A stretch of DNA of 44,274 nucleotides from Pseudoalteromonas luteoviolacea H33-S (GTDB lineage: Bacteria > Pseudomonadota > Gammaproteobacteria > Enterobacterales > Alteromonadaceae). The stretch spans positions 1-44,274 of the forward strand of contig NZ_AUXY01000064.1 of NCBI RefSeq assembly GCF_001625695.1, in the 5' to 3' direction. Shown piece by piece: positions 1 to 8,587 of the stretch. Under the pieces are notes generated by a model, which was given only the letters and a program-made list of their open reading frames with translations, was not told where the DNA came from and made no database searches. The position numbers were made by a program, and so were the translations under genes. Position 1 is the stretch's first letter. Each line of letters begins with the position of its first letter.

Positions 1-19
1 AATATTTAGGAAACAAGGC

Positions 20-373
20 CTATCTAGGGTCTACTCTATCATTTAGAGGTATATCGACTTCATCAATTATTGTAGAGTAGCTGCTCTTTTCGATTGAATC
101 GAGTCTATAAATGACATCGTTATTTTCTATATCAATTGATGAAATTTTTTCTATTTGCTCAAATTGAGCATTATTTAACCCCATCAAGACAATATTCTTA
201 TCACCATCCATACTTAGATATTTAATTATTCCATTACTTAAATTAGCTGGCATTTCACCCTGCTCGTACGTGACTATGTACTCTGAGATTGTATTCTCAT
301 CAGATAAAACTTGTTCTGCGTGAGCATTAAATAAAGAAAAAGCACTTAAAAATAAAATAGTTTTATTATACAA
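20..373 (-). CDS. Small exported protein of unknown function
   Basis: Encodes about 117 residues. The N-terminus (MYNKTILFLSAFSLFNAHA) is a clear signal peptide with an AxA-type cleavage site, so the product is probably periplasmic or secreted. I recognise no domain; the mature part is acidic, with no cysteines or repeats. The longest frame begins at a GTG at 382, but the AAGAGG sequence touches that codon, whereas it sits 8 nt before a TTG at 373, so the TTG is preferred. The gene ends close to the window edge and its downstream neighbour is not visible. The gene call is moderately safe and the function is unknown. Confidence 0.6.
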   Translation of the reverse strand: MYNKTILFLSAFSLFNAHAEQVLSDENTISEYIVTYEQGEMPANLSNGIIKYLSMDGDKNIVLMGLNNAQFEQIEKISSIDIENNDVIYRLDSIEKSSYSTIIDEVDIPLNDRVDPR

Positions 374-1185
374 AATTGACACCTCTTATTATTTAAATTT
401 ACCGTCAATAAATTTAGTATCAAAAATAAAAAACCACATCAACAGAAAATAAAGAAGGGCAAAATCAAATCCTTTATGAATTAAAAATAAAATCAACAAG
501 TTCATGAAGGTGATAGGTGAAAATTAATTAAATAATATTCAATTAATTTACCTAAACACAGATCAAAGAGCGTAAACCTGTAAAATTTTACAGTGACTTT
601 ATACAGTTATACTATTAAACATAAATAGCCCCTTATGGGTAGATTCTAGGCGTATGGGTTTTATATTAGACAGGAGATTTCCTAGAGCGACTTCAATAAT
701 GGGTCCATTATTAGCTATCAATAATTTATCGTTCCCAGGCTCAAAAAGACGATGTATGTGATTGTATGCACGGTGTTGTAGCATACACTTTCCATTGTTC
801 AGCCTTATCAATCAGATAGGAATTATCATCCATTATATTTGGTATTTCATTTGTTTTCTTAAACTGTGGGAAAATGGAAAACTTGATTAGTATCTTTGTT
901 TTTACAATTATCTTCGATGTGGGAGTTTGATGCAATCAATTCAACATTCATTACTAATAAAATAGATATAAATACAAAAACCTTCTATTTCAAACCTTCA
1001 GCTTTGTTGAGTATTACAAAACAAATGACACCATTCAGGGGGGGGGAATATAGAATGAAAAATTAAAAATCAAAAACTTTTCTTGAGGTTAAATCAAAAA
1101 ACAACTTATTATATAATAACAACCATGGCAAACGTAAAAATATAAATTCACATTTATTATGTATAATTATTTATCATTTAAGTAA
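374..1185. other. Long AT-rich intergenic stretch with a possible decayed reading frame
   Basis: About 810 bp with no convincing gene. On the minus strand two overlapping short frames (599-811 and 741-935) read as if one small protein had been frameshifted near 810-825: the sequence ending MDDNSYLI would continue into LNNGKCMLQHRAYNHIHRL. I cannot name the family. A run of nine G residues lies at 1038-1046, unusual in such AT-rich DNA. No strong terminator or promoter was identified. Confidence 0.35.
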
Positions 1186-3102
1186 TTAACTTTCAGCATA
1201 AAAATCATCATCACTGCCAAAGCGTACTTGGTTCCTTCCATTGCTTTTGGCTTGAAACAGTGCCATATCAGCCTCATCAAACAACTGTTGAATACTGATT
1301 GATCGAGTGTTACTCCAACATGCTCCGCCTATGCTGACAGTCACAAACTCACATTCAGCCGCTCTATGAGGTATTTCCAATTCACGTACTGCACTACAGA
1401 TGCTTTGAGCAATGCTCTTTGCGCTTTCTAACTCTGTATTTGGCATTATGATCGCGAACTCTTCTCCACCTATTCGAGCAAGTAAAGTGTTTTTAGCAGA
1501 CAATTTTGACGATAATGCCTGACAGACATTTTGCAGACAATAATCGCCAAGTTGGTGCCCGTAATGATCGTTATATTGCTTGAAATTATCTACATCGATG
1601 ACTAACAAACAAAACTGCTGCTTTAGCTGACGACTTTTTTCAAATGTATCTTGCAAAACTTGCTCATACACTCGCCTATTGGGGATCCCTGTTAATGGAT
1701 CTAGACTCGCAAGGCGTAATAGCTCATCTTCTCTTGCTTTAAAATGTCGGCTTGTGTGATCTAAAAGGTAATTATAGGTCATGCATAAAGAGGCATTATT
1801 TGAACCGTGATCAACATTGAGGTGCTGCGGATTACTTTCATTTTTAGCAATTTTGTCAAATTGTTCCATTAAATCAATGAGTTCATCCTTCATGCCATGC
1901 TCACCGAAATTTAGTCCAATTGTTTCGGTCTGTGCTGATACTCGCAATGGGTGAACACGATTAATTAGCCACAAAACACTAAAGCCAATGAGGCAAACCC
2001 AAGCGGCGCATACGCCAACACCGAGCAGTTGCACCAAAAATTGCTCTGTGTGTGATTCATGTTTTAATTTTTCAAGAGGCACGAACAAAGCGATTGCCAG
2101 AGTGCCCCAGACACCACCGCCAAGGTGGATTGGCACCGCACTTACTACATCATCTATTTTATATTTCTCTAATAAATCACCGAGTAAAACACTGACACAA
2201 CCTGCTATCGCACCAATCACGATAGCAGATGGCAAGTTAACCAAGTCAGCACTGGCGGAAATGGCCACTAAACCAGTAAGCAGACCATTTAAAACATAGC
2301 GTATGCCTTGCATAGAATGTAAGTTCCATGAGAGCAACAGCGCGCTAACACCACCCGCGCAGGCAGACAGCGCAGTGTTCGAAAATACTCTTGCAAGCTC
2401 TGAACTAGGTGTATGAACACTTCCGCCATTAAAACCAAACCAACCGATAAAAAGTAAAAATGTGCCCAGTGCAGAGAGCGGTAAGTTTTGACAGTATAAT
2501 TCTTTCGGTTCACCTTCACTGGTAAAACGACCTAATCTAGGCCCAACGATTATCAGTGCAACCAATGCAATCCAACCACCAACACTATGTACGACTGTTG
2601 CGCCAGCAAAATCAATAAAACCGAGCTCTAATAACCAGCCAAGAGGCGCTTGCTCAAAGTGTTTACCATGCCAGATCCAATGCCCAACAATTGGGAATAA
2701 AAGTGTTGCAGTTACAAAAGCACAGATAATATAACCAGAAAACCGCATTCTCTCAGCAACTGCACCCGATAAAATTGTTGCAGCTGTGCCGCAAAACATC
2801 ATCTGAAACAGAAAGTATGCCAATACCGATGGGTCGTCGTAACTATTAAGTGCGAACTGATCTGTCCCAAAGAAACCATTAGCGCTGGCACCGTACATGA
2901 GGCCATAACCAATAATCCAAAAGCACACGCCGCTAATGCAAAAATCTGCGACGTTTTTTAGAGCAACATTAATATTATTTTTGCTTCTTACTAGGCCACT
3001 TTCAAAGCAGGTGAAGCCCGGTTGCATGAGTAAAACCAACGCTGTGCACAGTAGTATCCACGTAATAGAAATTATTTGTTGGTCTATTTCAATATTTACC
3101 AA
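1186..3102 (-). CDS. Ammonium transporter (Amt/MEP/Rh family) fused to a GGDEF diguanylate cyclase domain
   Basis: Encodes 638 residues. Residues about 10-403 form an Amt channel with multiple membrane helices. The conserved pore region DFAGATVVH gives Asp164 and His172, and the second pore histidine is His326 in SAVPIHLGGG, so the twin-His ammonium path is intact. After a conserved GLNFGEHG tail and a helical linker, residues about 460-627 form a GGDEF domain with GGEEF at 545-549, expected to make cyclic di-GMP from two GTP. The inhibitory RxxD site that normally lies five residues before the signature is absent (AKNT instead), so simple product inhibition is unlikely. No ATG lies near the start; TTG at 3102 has GCGGA upstream. 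It has no glnK partner nearby and probably acts as an ammonium sensor in the inner membrane rather than only as a transporter (inference). Confidence 0.93.
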   Translation of the reverse strand: MVNIEIDQQIISITWILLCTALVLLMQPGFTCFESGLVRSKNNINVALKNVADFCISGVCFWIIGYGLMYGASANGFFGTDQFALNSYDDPSVLAYFLFQMMFCGTAATILSGAVAERMRFSGYIICAFVTATLLFPIVGHWIWHGKHFEQAPLGWLLELGFIDFAGATVVHSVGGWIALVALIIVGPRLGRFTSEGEPKELYCQNLPLSALGTFLLFIGWFGFNGGSVHTPSSELARVFSNTALSACAGGVSALLLSWNLHSMQGIRYVLNGLLTGLVAISASADLVNLPSAIVIGAIAGCVSVLLGDLLEKYKIDDVVSAVPIHLGGGVWGTLAIALFVPLEKLKHESHTEQFLVQLLGVGVCAAWVCLIGFSVLWLINRVHPLRVSAQTETIGLNFGEHGMKDELIDLMEQFDKIAKNESNPQHLNVDHGSNNASLCMTYNYLLDHTSRHFKAREDELLRLASLDPLTGIPNRRVYEQVLQDTFEKSRQLKQQFCLLVIDVDNFKQYNDHYGHQLGDYCLQNVCQALSSKLSAKNTLLARIGGEEFAIIMPNTELESAKSIAQSICSAVRELEIPHRAAECEFVTVSIGGACWSNTRSISIQQLFDEADMALFQAKSNGRNQVRFGSDDDFYAES

Positions 3103-3371
3103 AGATATTCCGCGTGATAAAGAGTTTCATATAAGGAGCTTAGACAAGCTCTTTATAATTCTCCAAATTAAAATTATGGGACACAATTGAATTACGAGTA
3201 CTAATTCAGATCTAACATGACGAATAAGGTCTCGTCTTAAAAAACTTAAATTAGATAATTAGACCTGATTTCAGATAATAAGTGCGACAGTCATAGAAAG
3301 GGATAGAAGAGGAAGCCAACTGCCGAAAGTGGTATGCTCTTCTCGCCAAAGAAACAAGCGATACTACTATT

Positions 3372-4062
3372 AGATATCAGCAGTTGACCCAGGAAAGAAG
3401 TACCAGATTTATGCCCTTTTGGAACTAGGGGTTTCAACCTCTGAGGTAGCCAAAAAAGTGAAGTGCCACCGTGCAACGGTGTATCGTAAACTGAAAATAA
3501 ATCAAACGCATGGGCAATATTGCCCTCAGAATGCCCATACTTATTTTGTTAAAAGGCGTATTGCTGCTCGCAAGTATCTGATACCGACTCAGCGCATTGA
3601 ATATGTTTGCTTTTTACTTAGTATCGATCAGAGTCCTTAGCAAATTCCCAATGTGCTTACAAGCTAAGGCGAAACCGCCAGCCATGAGTGGATTTATAGT
3701 TATGTAGCTTGAGATAAATGTCGAGGTGGTAAGCGATATCGTAGAGGCCGAAAAGATAAAGGCGCCAACGATTAAAAATGCGGTAACAATTGATGAGCGT
3801 CCAGTAGTTGTTAAAAGTCTGGAGCGATTTGGCGATTGGGAAATTAACACAGTGTTAGGTAAACATGGCGCAGGTGCGATAGTGACCATCTTAGAGCGAA
3901 AAGTCGGTTTTATTTAGCGAAGAAAGTGCCATCAAAATCGGCGGAAGCAGTGACAAAACGGTATGGATGTAAGAAAAGTAACAGATGAAGACATTCTGTT
4001 CGCTCAATCAAGGATTAACTACCGACCCAGAAAGTGTTTGGGGTTCAAGCCATTATTTTTAA
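3372..4062 (+). pseudogene. Decayed IS30-family transposase
   Basis: Fragments in different frames spell an IS30-type transposase in order. The start RYQQLTQER is followed by a frameshift near 3400 into a helix-turn-helix (LELGVSTSEVAKKVKCHRAT, then VYRKLKIN). After another break come SHEWIYSYVA and RGGKRYRRGRKDK with in-frame stops, then DERPVVVKSLERFGDWEINT of the catalytic domain at about 3800-3860. An internal deletion follows, because the ERK segment is soon followed by the family's C-terminal RKVTDEDILFAQ and RPRKCLGFKP at about 3965-4055. Several frameshifts, stops and the missing DDE core mean it cannot work. Terminal inverted repeats were not identified. Confidence 0.85.
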
Positions 4063-4218
4063 AAAACAAGGTATGGCTGCTTGATATTAAAGAGTGTCAC
4101 ACTTCGGAGTTGAATTCGGTAATTATGAAATAAAAGCTACTATTGCTTGAAAAATTTAAAAAACTTCAAAACAAAGCAGCTCTAAAATCTTTACTATCTG
4201 TTTTTAAGATTATGAGAA

Positions 4219-4359
4219 TTATACAATACGGCCATTTTCATCAACAAGCACGATACTACCACCTCCACGGCCGCCACTGACTTTATCCAGTATTTTTTTT
4301 GATTTTAAACTTTCAACGTTAGATTTAAAGCTTGCTTTGTTATTTTGATTTTTTAACAT
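4219..4359 (-). CDS. 46-residue peptide with a double-glycine-like leader junction
   Basis: An unannotated short frame, ATG at 4359 and TAA at 4219-4221, with AAGGA 9 nt before the start. The product begins MLKNQNNKASFKSNVESLKS, continues KKILDKVSGG, and ends RGGGSIVLVDENGRIV. A charged helical first half followed by LDKVSGG resembles leaders removed by C39-peptidase ABC exporters (bacteriocins, RiPP precursors), leaving a 16-residue glycine-rich C-terminus. There is no adjacent maturation enzyme or exporter, so any processing would be in trans. The peptide lies between a dead IS30 copy and a decayed FG-GAP gene. The reading frame and ribosome-binding site are seen directly; the peptide role is inference. 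Confidence 0.5.
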   Translation of the reverse strand: MLKNQNNKASFKSNVESLKSKKILDKVSGGRGGGSIVLVDENGRIV

Positions 4360-4661
4360 AAAAAATTATCCTTAAGATTATTAAAGTTAGAAAGGCCAAA
4401 AAATAGCGTTTTATTCGACCTCTCAAGACCATAACATCTTTAATTTTTTTAAGTTACTTTTTAAAGTTATCATCTATAACAATATTGAATCGATAAATTT
4501 GAAAAATGATAGATTCAAATCTAGCTATAATGCATATTGTATTGGATTATTATTAAATTTATAAACACCAACTTTAACTAAAAATAAAATTAATTTGTTA
4601 ACTCTTAAATTTATTGAAAACAAGCCTTTTTCATCTCTGGTCCTGTATAGCTAGCCAATAC
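4360..4661. other. AT-rich intergenic region upstream of the small peptide
   Basis: About 300 bp of very AT-rich DNA between the peptide start and the terminator at 4662. It presumably carries the promoter of the peptide gene on the minus strand, but no confident -35/-10 pair was picked. No other reading frame is supported. Confidence 0.4.
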
Positions 4662-4696
4662 AAAAAAGCCCTAACATTCTTGCTAAGGCTTTTTTA
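4662..4696. terminator. Intrinsic terminator, usable on both strands
   Basis: The arms AAAAAAGCC and GGCTTTTTT with a short AT-rich loop form a hairpin with U-tracts in both directions. It sits just after the end (minus direction) of the FG-GAP remnant. Confidence 0.7.
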
Positions 4697-4763
4697 TTTC
4701 GATATTAATTGCTATTTACTAGTTATTCTGTAATACACTCTCATAAAAAGCAGCTACACCGAA

Positions 4764-6150
4764 CTAGTGTACTTGATACATTGCAGATGTCGTAGAGATA
4801 AGCAAATTAAGCTCACCTTTATCATCTAATCTAACCTTTAACGCATCTTTTGAAGGGCGTCCGAGTAAACCCGGGCTACGACTTATTTTATTACCATTAG
4901 AATCTGTAAAAACTATGTTAGAATGTGTGCTTTCGCTCCAGCTATCATCACTTTGCGTCGCGAATATCAACTGTTGATAATTAGTACTCGTTGGGGAAAC
5001 AGAAAAATCAACAACATACTCGTTAAGTGATTTTTTGTGTACCTATTCCAGATTATCTCCATTCACTTCGTAAATAATGAGCGATGTATTGCTAGTTAAA
5101 TAATGCGCGTTTTCATCATACAAACACGCAATTTCTAGCTCTGCATCACTGTCTAAATTAAAATACTCTACCTGAACACACCTTTGGTCTAATTTACTTT
5201 TCTCAGAAAAACCACCATCGGAGAATGTAAGTAAAGTTAATTCATCAGACGTTACGACCATATTTACAGTATCATTCTCAAAGAGACTAAAATCTTTTAT
5301 CTGACTTGAAGCTGTAAAATTGGATAATAAAGATTGGTTATTAACATCAACAACTTTAACATAGTTTTGAGTGCTATAAATTGCATCAGCAATGTTATCA
5401 CCATTAATATCAGCAGCATTCACACTAATAAGTTTGTCATTAGAGTCAATTGGCAACGAATAAGAAATATCATATGTACCAAGATCCATGACGCCTAATG
5501 CTGTGCTGTGAGTTTCTGTGTTAGGAACCAACAATTCAGAAATACCGTCGTTGTTAAAGTCCGCCGTATTTTCATTTCTTCCAGCGCCCACAAATAGTCT
5601 CCAGTTAAGTTTAAGGCATTACTTTTACGCCATCAGAACCGTAGTAATAAAGGTTCACTGTTTGTGATTTGTCAGTTGGGTGTCCGCCTTACCAAAAGAA
5701 AGAAAAGTCCTGAGCACTTCTCGCTGTTTTGTTGTGAACATTTTTCAAGAAGTTATAAAGGGGCATATAATCAGAAGTGATCCGGGTTACACGACTAACA
5801 TCATATCTATTATCATTGGTATATATTTGACCACCAGAGCGCTTAAGCAAGCCTAACCCTTCTGCATAGGTGCTTATGTAAGCCCTAACGGTTAGGTTAT
5901 CGAGTATACCTGATGAGTAGTTGCGATTTATCTTAAAGCTAGCTGAACCTATACGCTCGCCAACATAACCTTGTGTATCATGAATTACAGCTTTATACAT
6001 ATTTCTCATAGCACTGCCATCTTCCGTTGGATCTACAGAGTTTGATGTGGTGAATAGAACAAACAGCACACCACTGCCATCCAAATAGATATCCTTTAAG
6101 TATGTTGCCTGCAAATGGCATGAGACATTGACTAAAGTACAGTGTCAGAA
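4764..6150 (-). pseudogene. Remnant of a large FG-GAP/VCBS-repeat exported protein
   Basis: Three open segments read in order on the minus strand. The first (about 6150-5689) ends DFSFFW then a TAA, but the same frame continues with GGHPTDKSQTVNLYYYGSDG. A frameshift near 5620 leads to a segment with FG-GAP signatures: GAGRNENTADFNNDGISELL, NAADINGDNIADAI, YFNLDSDAELEIAC. That frame meets a TAG at 5043-5045 and then continues without shift to MYQVH at 4764. At least two nonsense codons and one frameshift, plus no plausible start or signal peptide at the 5' end, mark it as broken and 5'-truncated. FG-GAP propellers of this kind occur in surface adhesins and in RHS/SpvB-type proteins; which one this was cannot be decided here. 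Confidence 0.75.
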
Positions 6151-6200
6151 TTTCGGACCTCGCTACGTCTTTAGAAAATCTCCATTATTTAAGCTATAGC

Positions 6201-8210
6201 CTATTTGAGTCCAAACTCTTCTAATAATCTAACTAACTCTGCGGATTGTCCCTTCAACTTATTCGCCGCGATTTCTGCATCTTGTGTATCGGATAATGAC
6301 CGTTTACTAGAATCATCCACTTTTACAATCTCTTTCGACATGTCTTCTGCGACTTTGGCCTGCTCTTCTGTGTCTGACGCTATTGATTGAATCATCACTG
6401 CAATTTCTTGAGCCCCACCGACAATTTCGTTTAGAGAGCCGCCAGCTTGTTGGGCCAAGTCAACACTATTGTTAACTTGTTCTACACTGACATTCATCGC
6501 ATTGACGGCAACTTGAGTTTTATCCTGAATTGCTTGCACGGTAGAAGAGACCTCACCGGTCGCTTTTGTCGTACGCTCTGCAAGCGTTCTGACTTCGTCA
6601 GCAACAACGGCAAACCCTCGACCTTGTTCACCCGCTCTTGCGGCCTCAATTGCAGCATTTAAAGCAAGTAAATTGGTTTGTTCGGCAATACTACCAATCA
6701 CACCAATGACATCCCCTATTTGCGCACTTAAATCGCCCAGGCTTGTTATTGTATTCGCTGTTTTTTGTACCTCACTCGCTGCATTGGTAATTTCTTCAAC
6801 GGTATGCTTAACGACACTGCCCCCTTGATCAGCCAAATCTCGAGCGCTTTCAGCTTGTTCGGCAGCTTCTTGTGCACGCTGAGCGACTTCAGCAACGGTT
6901 GCGCTCATGCGTTCGATTTCAGCTGCAATGACTGTCGATTGCTCAGAGCTACTTTGGCTTAAATTGGCTATTCTCAGATTTATTTCTGCGATGTCTTCAC
7001 CTGACAGTTCAACATTATTGGCCACCTGGTCGACATTGCGTATTAGATTACTCAGAGACGCAACCATTTCATTGGACGCACTGGCCAAACCATCAATTTC
7101 ATCTTTACCCTCATGTTCCAAAGGCTGCAAAGATAGATTGCCTCGTGCTGTCTGAGTCGCAACATTCAAAACATTGGTAATTCTCGAAGAAATTGAGTTA
7201 CTTAAAATAAATGCGACCACACCACTACCAACAGCAGCTAAAGTAGTCAGTACAAAAATGACTGTCAGCATGCCGCGCATGTCTTCATCAAGTTTAATCA
7301 ATGCGCTTTCAGCATCTGCCTTTTCTTCGTTTGTCGACTTATCTAAAATCGCTTCCATTTTTTCGAACAAAACCACTTCGAGCTCATGCACAACGGCAAT
7401 TGATTTTGTTTTTGCACTCGGGTCAAAACGTTTAAAAACCTCATGCGCTCCCTCATACAGTTCATCGTGAAGCTGTTTGATTTTGTTTAGGTTTGTCACT
7501 TCAACTGGTTTTGTCTCTAATGGCCTTAGCAACTCTAAATACTTTATAAACCTTTTCGATCCTTCTTCAAATGCTTCTTTTTCATCTAGCTCCCCAGTCA
7601 TAAACTCAGTGAGCGATGCTAACATATCGCCTTTTTCATCGACCATTTCCAGGTATAAACGTACACCGGGTAAATCATCAGACACTGCTTCAACAATATC
7701 TGTCGTCTTTAGCGCATCGGCAAACTCTTCTTCTTTAAGCCTATCAAGTAATATCTCAAGTTCAGCGCCTACTGAGTTTTCAAGTTCGTCAACAAATTTA
7801 AAAGCCCACCTTTCGGTAACTGGGTCATAGACATTGAAAACTTCCCTTTCGGCTCTCGACTTGAATTCGTTAACTATGCGCTCTATCTCTGACATTTTAG
7901 CTCTGTCAGACTCAGTTGCTGACTCTAGCGGTTTCAAACTTCTATACACATCCATAAATTCATTGTAATTATCATAAAACTCCGCTTTTTTGCTTTCGTT
8001 CCCTACCACATAGTCAAGTAACTCAACATGCATATCACCTATTTCATCCATCAATTGAAGATAGTAAATCGCAGCGGGGACATCATCACTATGTACTTCC
8101 TCAGTGACTTCAGACAGTGCGGTAACTTGCATCCAAGTTACCGCACTTGAGATAACCATTAACATAACGATGATGCCAAATGAGAGGTAGAGTTTTTTAT
8201 CTAGTTTCAT
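6201..8210 (-). CDS. Methyl-accepting chemotaxis protein with a duplicated helical sensor domain
   Basis: Encodes 669 residues from ATG at 8210 (a TTG three codons upstream is also possible; no strong ribosome-binding site decides it). TM1 is about 8-28 and TM2 about 312-336. The periplasmic part is all-helical and internally repeated: residues 43-97 ([19 protein letters not shown] ... SLKPLE) align with 178-232 ([19 protein letters not shown] ... LLRPLE), resembling helical bimodular sensors. A HAMP domain follows (about 337-392), then the coiled-coil signalling region with the conserved tip ([20 protein letters not shown] then [12 protein letters not shown]) that contacts CheA and CheW. The C-terminus (LEEFGLK) lacks the CheR-tethering pentapeptide. 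It is a single-gene unit; the ligand is unknown. Confidence 0.95.
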   Translation of the reverse strand: MKLDKKLYLSFGIIVMLMVISSAVTWMQVTALSEVTEEVHSDDVPAAIYYLQLMDEIGDMHVELLDYVVGNESKKAEFYDNYNEFMDVYRSLKPLESATESDRAKMSEIERIVNEFKSRAEREVFNVYDPVTERWAFKFVDELENSVGAELEILLDRLKEEEFADALKTTDIVEAVSDDLPGVRLYLEMVDEKGDMLASLTEFMTGELDEKEAFEEGSKRFIKYLELLRPLETKPVEVTNLNKIKQLHDELYEGAHEVFKRFDPSAKTKSIAVVHELEVVLFEKMEAILDKSTNEEKADAESALIKLDEDMRGMLTVIFVLTTLAAVGSGVVAFILSNSISSRITNVLNVATQTARGNLSLQPLEHEGKDEIDGLASASNEMVASLSNLIRNVDQVANNVELSGEDIAEINLRIANLSQSSSEQSTVIAAEIERMSATVAEVAQRAQEAAEQAESARDLADQGGSVVKHTVEEITNAASEVQKTANTITSLGDLSAQIGDVIGVIGSIAEQTNLLALNAAIEAARAGEQGRGFAVVADEVRTLAERTTKATGEVSSTVQAIQDKTQVAVNAMNVSVEQVNNSVDLAQQAGGSLNEIVGGAQEIAVMIQSIASDTEEQAKVAEDMSKEIVKVDDSSKRSLSDTQDAEIAANKLKGQSAELVRLLEEFGLK

Positions 8211-8587
8211 GAGATGCAACTTTATTTATATTGTCTAAAAAGACTTCTCACCATAAAAAAGTAACATTAACGAAGGGTATCCTAACCTACTTGCCTTGTG
8301 TGACATTAGATAACACGAGTAAAAGCGTCCATGTCGAGTAACTATGCTCGCCATTGTTGTATGAGAGAAATCAGTCAGCCGAGATACATAAAACTTAGTC
8401 TAAAAACGCAATGTTTCAAGATCCTAGCTTTTTTAGCAGTTAATTGATGCAGCGAGGAATTAAGAAGATTAACCAGTTGGGTACAAAGCTGAGTATTACA
8501 AGAGAAGGGACTTGTGTTCCCTTCTCCCTAATTTTGACACTTAAGTGAGTGCTTTAATGTATTTCCCTGTCTAAGAAGACCTCTATT
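8211..8587. other. Intergenic region with one hairpin
   Basis: This 377-bp stretch separates the chemotaxis gene from the upstream regulator gene. A perfect 9-bp stem (GAGAAGGGA/TCCCTTCTC, 8502-8526, 7-nt loop) may end transcription of the minus-strand regulator gene, though its U-tract is weak. Nothing else is supported; the promoter of the receptor gene must lie here. Confidence 0.5.
8502..8526 (-). terminator. Hairpin downstream of the CadC-like regulator gene
   Basis: Perfect 9-bp inverted repeat with a 7-nt loop, about 60 bp beyond the stop codon of the minus-strand gene. The following U-rich stretch is poor, so terminator function is only likely. Confidence 0.5.

Noticed and set aside
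599..935. Two short minus-strand frames as real genes
   Set aside because: They overlap in different frames, lack clear ribosome-binding sites and read better as one decayed frame, so they are mentioned only in the intergenic entry.
5043..5045. TAG read-through (recoding) in the FG-GAP gene
   Set aside because: There is also a TAA and a frameshift upstream in the same gene, so decay explains it better than recoding.
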